Shown here: one piece after another, positions 4,638 to 6,102 of the stretch
Layout of the letters: each line of letters begins with the position of its first letter
How positions within the stretch are numbered: position 1 is the first letter of the stretch
Assembly (NCBI GenBank): GCA_018701105.1
Contig: JABIWD010000030.1
Span: forward strand, 1 to 6,102
Source: Candidatus Uhrbacteria bacterium
GTDB taxonomy: Bacteria > Patescibacteriota > Patescibacteriia > UBA9934 > UBA11717
DNA: 6,102 bases
Direction of reading: 5' to 3'
The notes under the pieces: generated by a model
What the model was told of the DNA's origin: nothing
The model's database searches: none
The model's input: the letters and a program-made list of their open reading frames with translations, nothing else
Program-made: the position numbers and the translations under genes

Positions 4638-5990
4638 CTACGGGGCCACTGCGACCGTGATCCCATCGGTGTCACCACCGGTGTGGTCGCTGACGCCTAG
4701 GTCGTACACGGCCACGTCGTCTCCCGTAACCGGGTCGAACGCCTCCAAGCTCTGCGTATACAGGTCGAACGCCAGGATGTCGGGGTTGCCGTCGAGCGGC
4801 CCCGTATCCGTCAGTTCGCACCGCAGCAGGAAGGAGGCGTAGCCCATGCCGGGGTTGGACAAGCTCTCTTCGAAGCAGAACCCGTCCTCGATCACCAGCA
4901 GCCCATCGGCGCTGATCCCAAATGGTCCCAGCGTCTGGTCGTTGTCCTCATCCATGGGAACACCGTCTCCGATGAACAGATTGCAGCTTGCGACCAAGTC
5001 CTGCATCTGCACGTCGCCCTCGATCTGCGTGAAGTCGCCATCCAGGTCACCGAACCCGATAAACGACAGTTCCTCGATGCAGGGCACCGTCGAGGACTCC
5101 AGGTAGACATAGCGGAATAGGGCGTCCTCTTCGCCCGCTTCCTCCATGTTGTTGTGATGGTAGCTGGACAGGTTGACCCAGCCCTGAGGCTCCGGCTGGG
5201 TACCGCAGGTGAGCTCGTCCGAGAGCGTCTGCGCCTCTGCGTTCATCAGGTCGTACTCCCAGGCCTCAGTGACCTGAGTTCCGATGACGTACTCTGTAAA
5301 GAACATGTCAGGGACAATGCTGATCATCTGATTCCAGTCATTGCCGTAGATGTCCCGCGCAACCGCGGGGGTCGTGGACCGCAAGGTCCGGCATTCGTCG
5401 ACCAGGAACAGCTGGGTGTCGCTTCCGATCACCACGATCTTGCTGCCTGGCTTGACCGTCACATTGCGGCCGAGCGAGATGCTCGCGACAGTGACATCGG
5501 GAACCATGTTCACGTCCTCGCAGAACGGGCAGGCCTCCTCGCCGTACCAGGACTCCAGCACGGTTCCGTGAGGAATGACGTGCCGAAGGTCCTCGTTCTG
5601 AACGTAGATCATGTCCAGCGAAGTTGCGCGGTAGATGTCGCCATGCGCCACCGTTGCGGACTGCTGGAAGTCTCCCGAACACGTCGCCGCGTAGGGGGAG
5701 ATGTCCGACAGCTCGAATTCGAAGTCGCAGGTCTCCTCCACCGGCTCGCTCGCCGAATCGTCGTCGTCGTCGCTCAACGCCGAGTCATCGTCGTCAGCCT
5801 GAGCCGAATCGTCGTCGTCGGACAGCGCCGAGTCATCGTCATCGCCGTTGTTGACGGTGACGTAGGTGTCTCCCTCGTTGACGACAGTGTCGCCTTCGTG
5901 GAAGTGTGTGCTGCCTTCGTTTACGTCCGGCAAGCAGCCGAACATTCCGAAGGTGAACAAAGTTGCAAGCAAAAGCTTACCGTAGCTCAT
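4638..5990 (-). CDS. Secreted lipoprotein with acidic DDDDSA linker and cysteine-rich ectodomain
   Basis: The 450-residue protein begins with a signal peptide: K5, a hydrophobic run 6-18, and a lipobox-like MFGC with Cys19 as the likely lipidated residue. Residues 25-48 repeat EGDT motifs. Residues 50-80 are four 8-residue acidic repeats (DDDDSALS, DDDDSAQA, DDDDSALS, DDDDDSAS), probably an extended spacer. Residues 116-246 resemble a module I recall from surface proteins of many Patescibacteria: DMIYVQNEDLRHVIP, then LGRNVTVKPGSKIVVI, then DIYGNDWN and VPDMFFTEYVIGT. From memory, that module pairs VYxxDxKRxVFPN with NVTxRPGTxLVKI and LYGxNWN. Residues 260-450 are unrecognised, with Asp-rich loops (GDLDGDF, DEDNDQ). 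Ten further cysteines (88, 104, 154, 157, 200, 262, 304, 336, 372, 391), including C-P-F-C at 154-157, suggest disulfides outside the cytoplasm. AGGAG lies 4 bases before the ATG. GC content is the highest in the window. Confidence 0.88.
   Translation of the reverse strand: MSYGKLLLATLFTFGMFGCLPDVNEGSTHFHEGDTVVNEGDTYVTVNNGDDDDSALSDDDDSAQADDDDSALSDDDDDSASEPVEETCDFEFELSDISPYAATCSGDFQQSATVAHGDIYRATSLDMIYVQNEDLRHVIPHGTVLESWYGEEACPFCEDVNMVPDVTVASISLGRNVTVKPGSKIVVIGSDTQLFLVDECRTLRSTTPAVARDIYGNDWNQMISIVPDMFFTEYVIGTQVTEAWEYDLMNAEAQTLSDELTCGTQPEPQGWVNLSSYHHNNMEEAGEEDALFRYVYLESSTVPCIEELSFIGFGDLDGDFTQIEGDVQMQDLVASCNLFIGDGVPMDEDNDQTLGPFGISADGLLVIEDGFCFEESLSNPGMGYASFLLRCELTDTGPLDGNPDILAFDLYTQSLEAFDPVTGDDVAVYDLGVSDHTGGDTDGITVAVAP
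5751..5843 (-). repeat. In-gene tandem repeat encoding the DDDDSA linker
   Basis: Four in-frame units of about 24 bases encode residues 50-80 of the lipoprotein, each with four or five Asp codons followed by Ser-Ala. Mixed GAC and GAT codons make the DNA copies imperfect although the peptide repeat is regular. This suggests selection on the acidic peptide rather than a very recent DNA expansion. Runs of alternating Asp codons could still allow slippage and length change between strains. Confidence 0.85.
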
Positions 5991-5994
5991 TAGA

Positions 5995-5999
5995 CTCCT
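5995..5999 (-). promoter_or_regulatory. Shine-Dalgarno AGGAG of the lipoprotein gene
   Basis: AGGAG on the minus strand lies 4 bases before the ATG at 5988-5990. The spacing is short but the match is good, and no other ATG nearby fits better. The first residues (MSYGKLLLAT) make a proper signal peptide, which supports this start. Confidence 0.65.
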
Positions 6000-6001
6000 G
6001 T

Positions 6002-6084
6002 GTCCTTGCGGACTGGCATGACGCTGAATTGCGTCATCGAGATGAAAATCTCATGTGGTGGCCCGACCGAGAAGATCGGGCCAC
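6002..6084 (-). promoter_or_regulatory. Hairpin-rich leader of the lipoprotein gene
   Basis: Reading the minus strand 5' to 3' there are four consecutive inverted repeats. The first is GTGGCCCGA / TCGGGCCAC with a 9-base loop (6084-6058). The second is GAGAT-TTTC-ATCTC (6052-6039). The third is ATGACGC / GCGTCAT with a 6-base loop (6037-6018). The fourth is GTCC-GCAA-GGAC with a GNRA loop (6013-6002), ending just before the AGGAG. The first may be the terminator of a gene to the right, but its nearest T-run (TTTT) is 8 bases away, so it is not a clear one. No convincing -10/-35 pair is visible in this stretch, so the promoter may lie beyond the right edge. I do not recognise a known riboswitch. 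Confidence 0.45.
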
Positions 6085-6102
6085 GTGATGAGGGTTTCAG
6101 GA

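Noticed and set aside
4638..5990. Thioredoxin-like enzyme suggested by CPFC at residues 154-157 of the lipoprotein
   Set aside because: The motif is not within a thioredoxin-like strand-helix context, no cis-proline block follows, and many other cysteines suggest structural disulfides.
5154..5993. A 279-codon plus-strand open frame opposite the lipoprotein gene
   Set aside because: It is the antisense of a gene with a signal peptide, lipobox, Shine-Dalgarno and terminator. Its product is rich in Val and Arg from complemented Asp and Ala codons, with no ribosome site or family resemblance.

Overview
The window is a compact bacterial segment with five genes, all on the minus strand, so transcription runs from right to left. 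The best guess for the host is Patescibacteria (Candidate Phyla Radiation), probably a Parcubacteria-like lineage. The reasons are a degenerate metallo-beta-lactamase-like protein directly upstream of gyrA, a surface protein with a module remembered from many Patescibacteria proteins, small unrecognisable proteins, and AT-rich intergenic repeats built on an AATTTCAATTG-like unit. This placement rests on remembered protein patterns and is an inference.

Positions 1-2960 hold a likely three-gene operon. A well-formed promoter at 2932-2960 is followed by a metallo-beta-lactamase-fold protein that has lost its metal ligands (2257-2892), a small single-pass membrane protein (1764-2255), and the 5' 586 codons of gyrA (1-1758), which runs off the left edge. 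The junctions are 1 and 5 bases, so translation is probably coupled and gyrase A supply is tied to the two upstream proteins.

Positions 2961-3830 start with an AT-rich intergenic block containing nested direct and inverted repeats. Next comes a 229-residue helical soluble protein of unknown function (3076-3765). Its extended -10 promoter abuts the T tract of the terminator of the gene upstream of it.

Positions 3831-4564 hold a 204-residue protein of unknown function (3849-4463) as a complete single-gene unit: a consensus -35 with a weak -10, a good Shine-Dalgarno, and a strong intrinsic terminator.

Positions 4565-6102 hold a 450-residue secreted lipoprotein (4638-5990). It has a four-unit DDDDSA-type acidic linker, ten cysteines besides the lipidated one, and a C-terminal part that is not recognised. 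A terminator follows it, and a 110-base leader rich in small hairpins precedes it. GC content rises visibly from the gyrA side to this right-hand side, which may reflect a different origin or different constraint.

No RNA gene, insertion sequence, CRISPR array or tRNA was seen. No gap between genes exceeds about 175 bases. Nothing here clearly forms a new multi-gene system. The most unusual items are the ligand-less MBL protein coupled to gyrA, the intergenic palindrome, and the lipoprotein with its structured leader.
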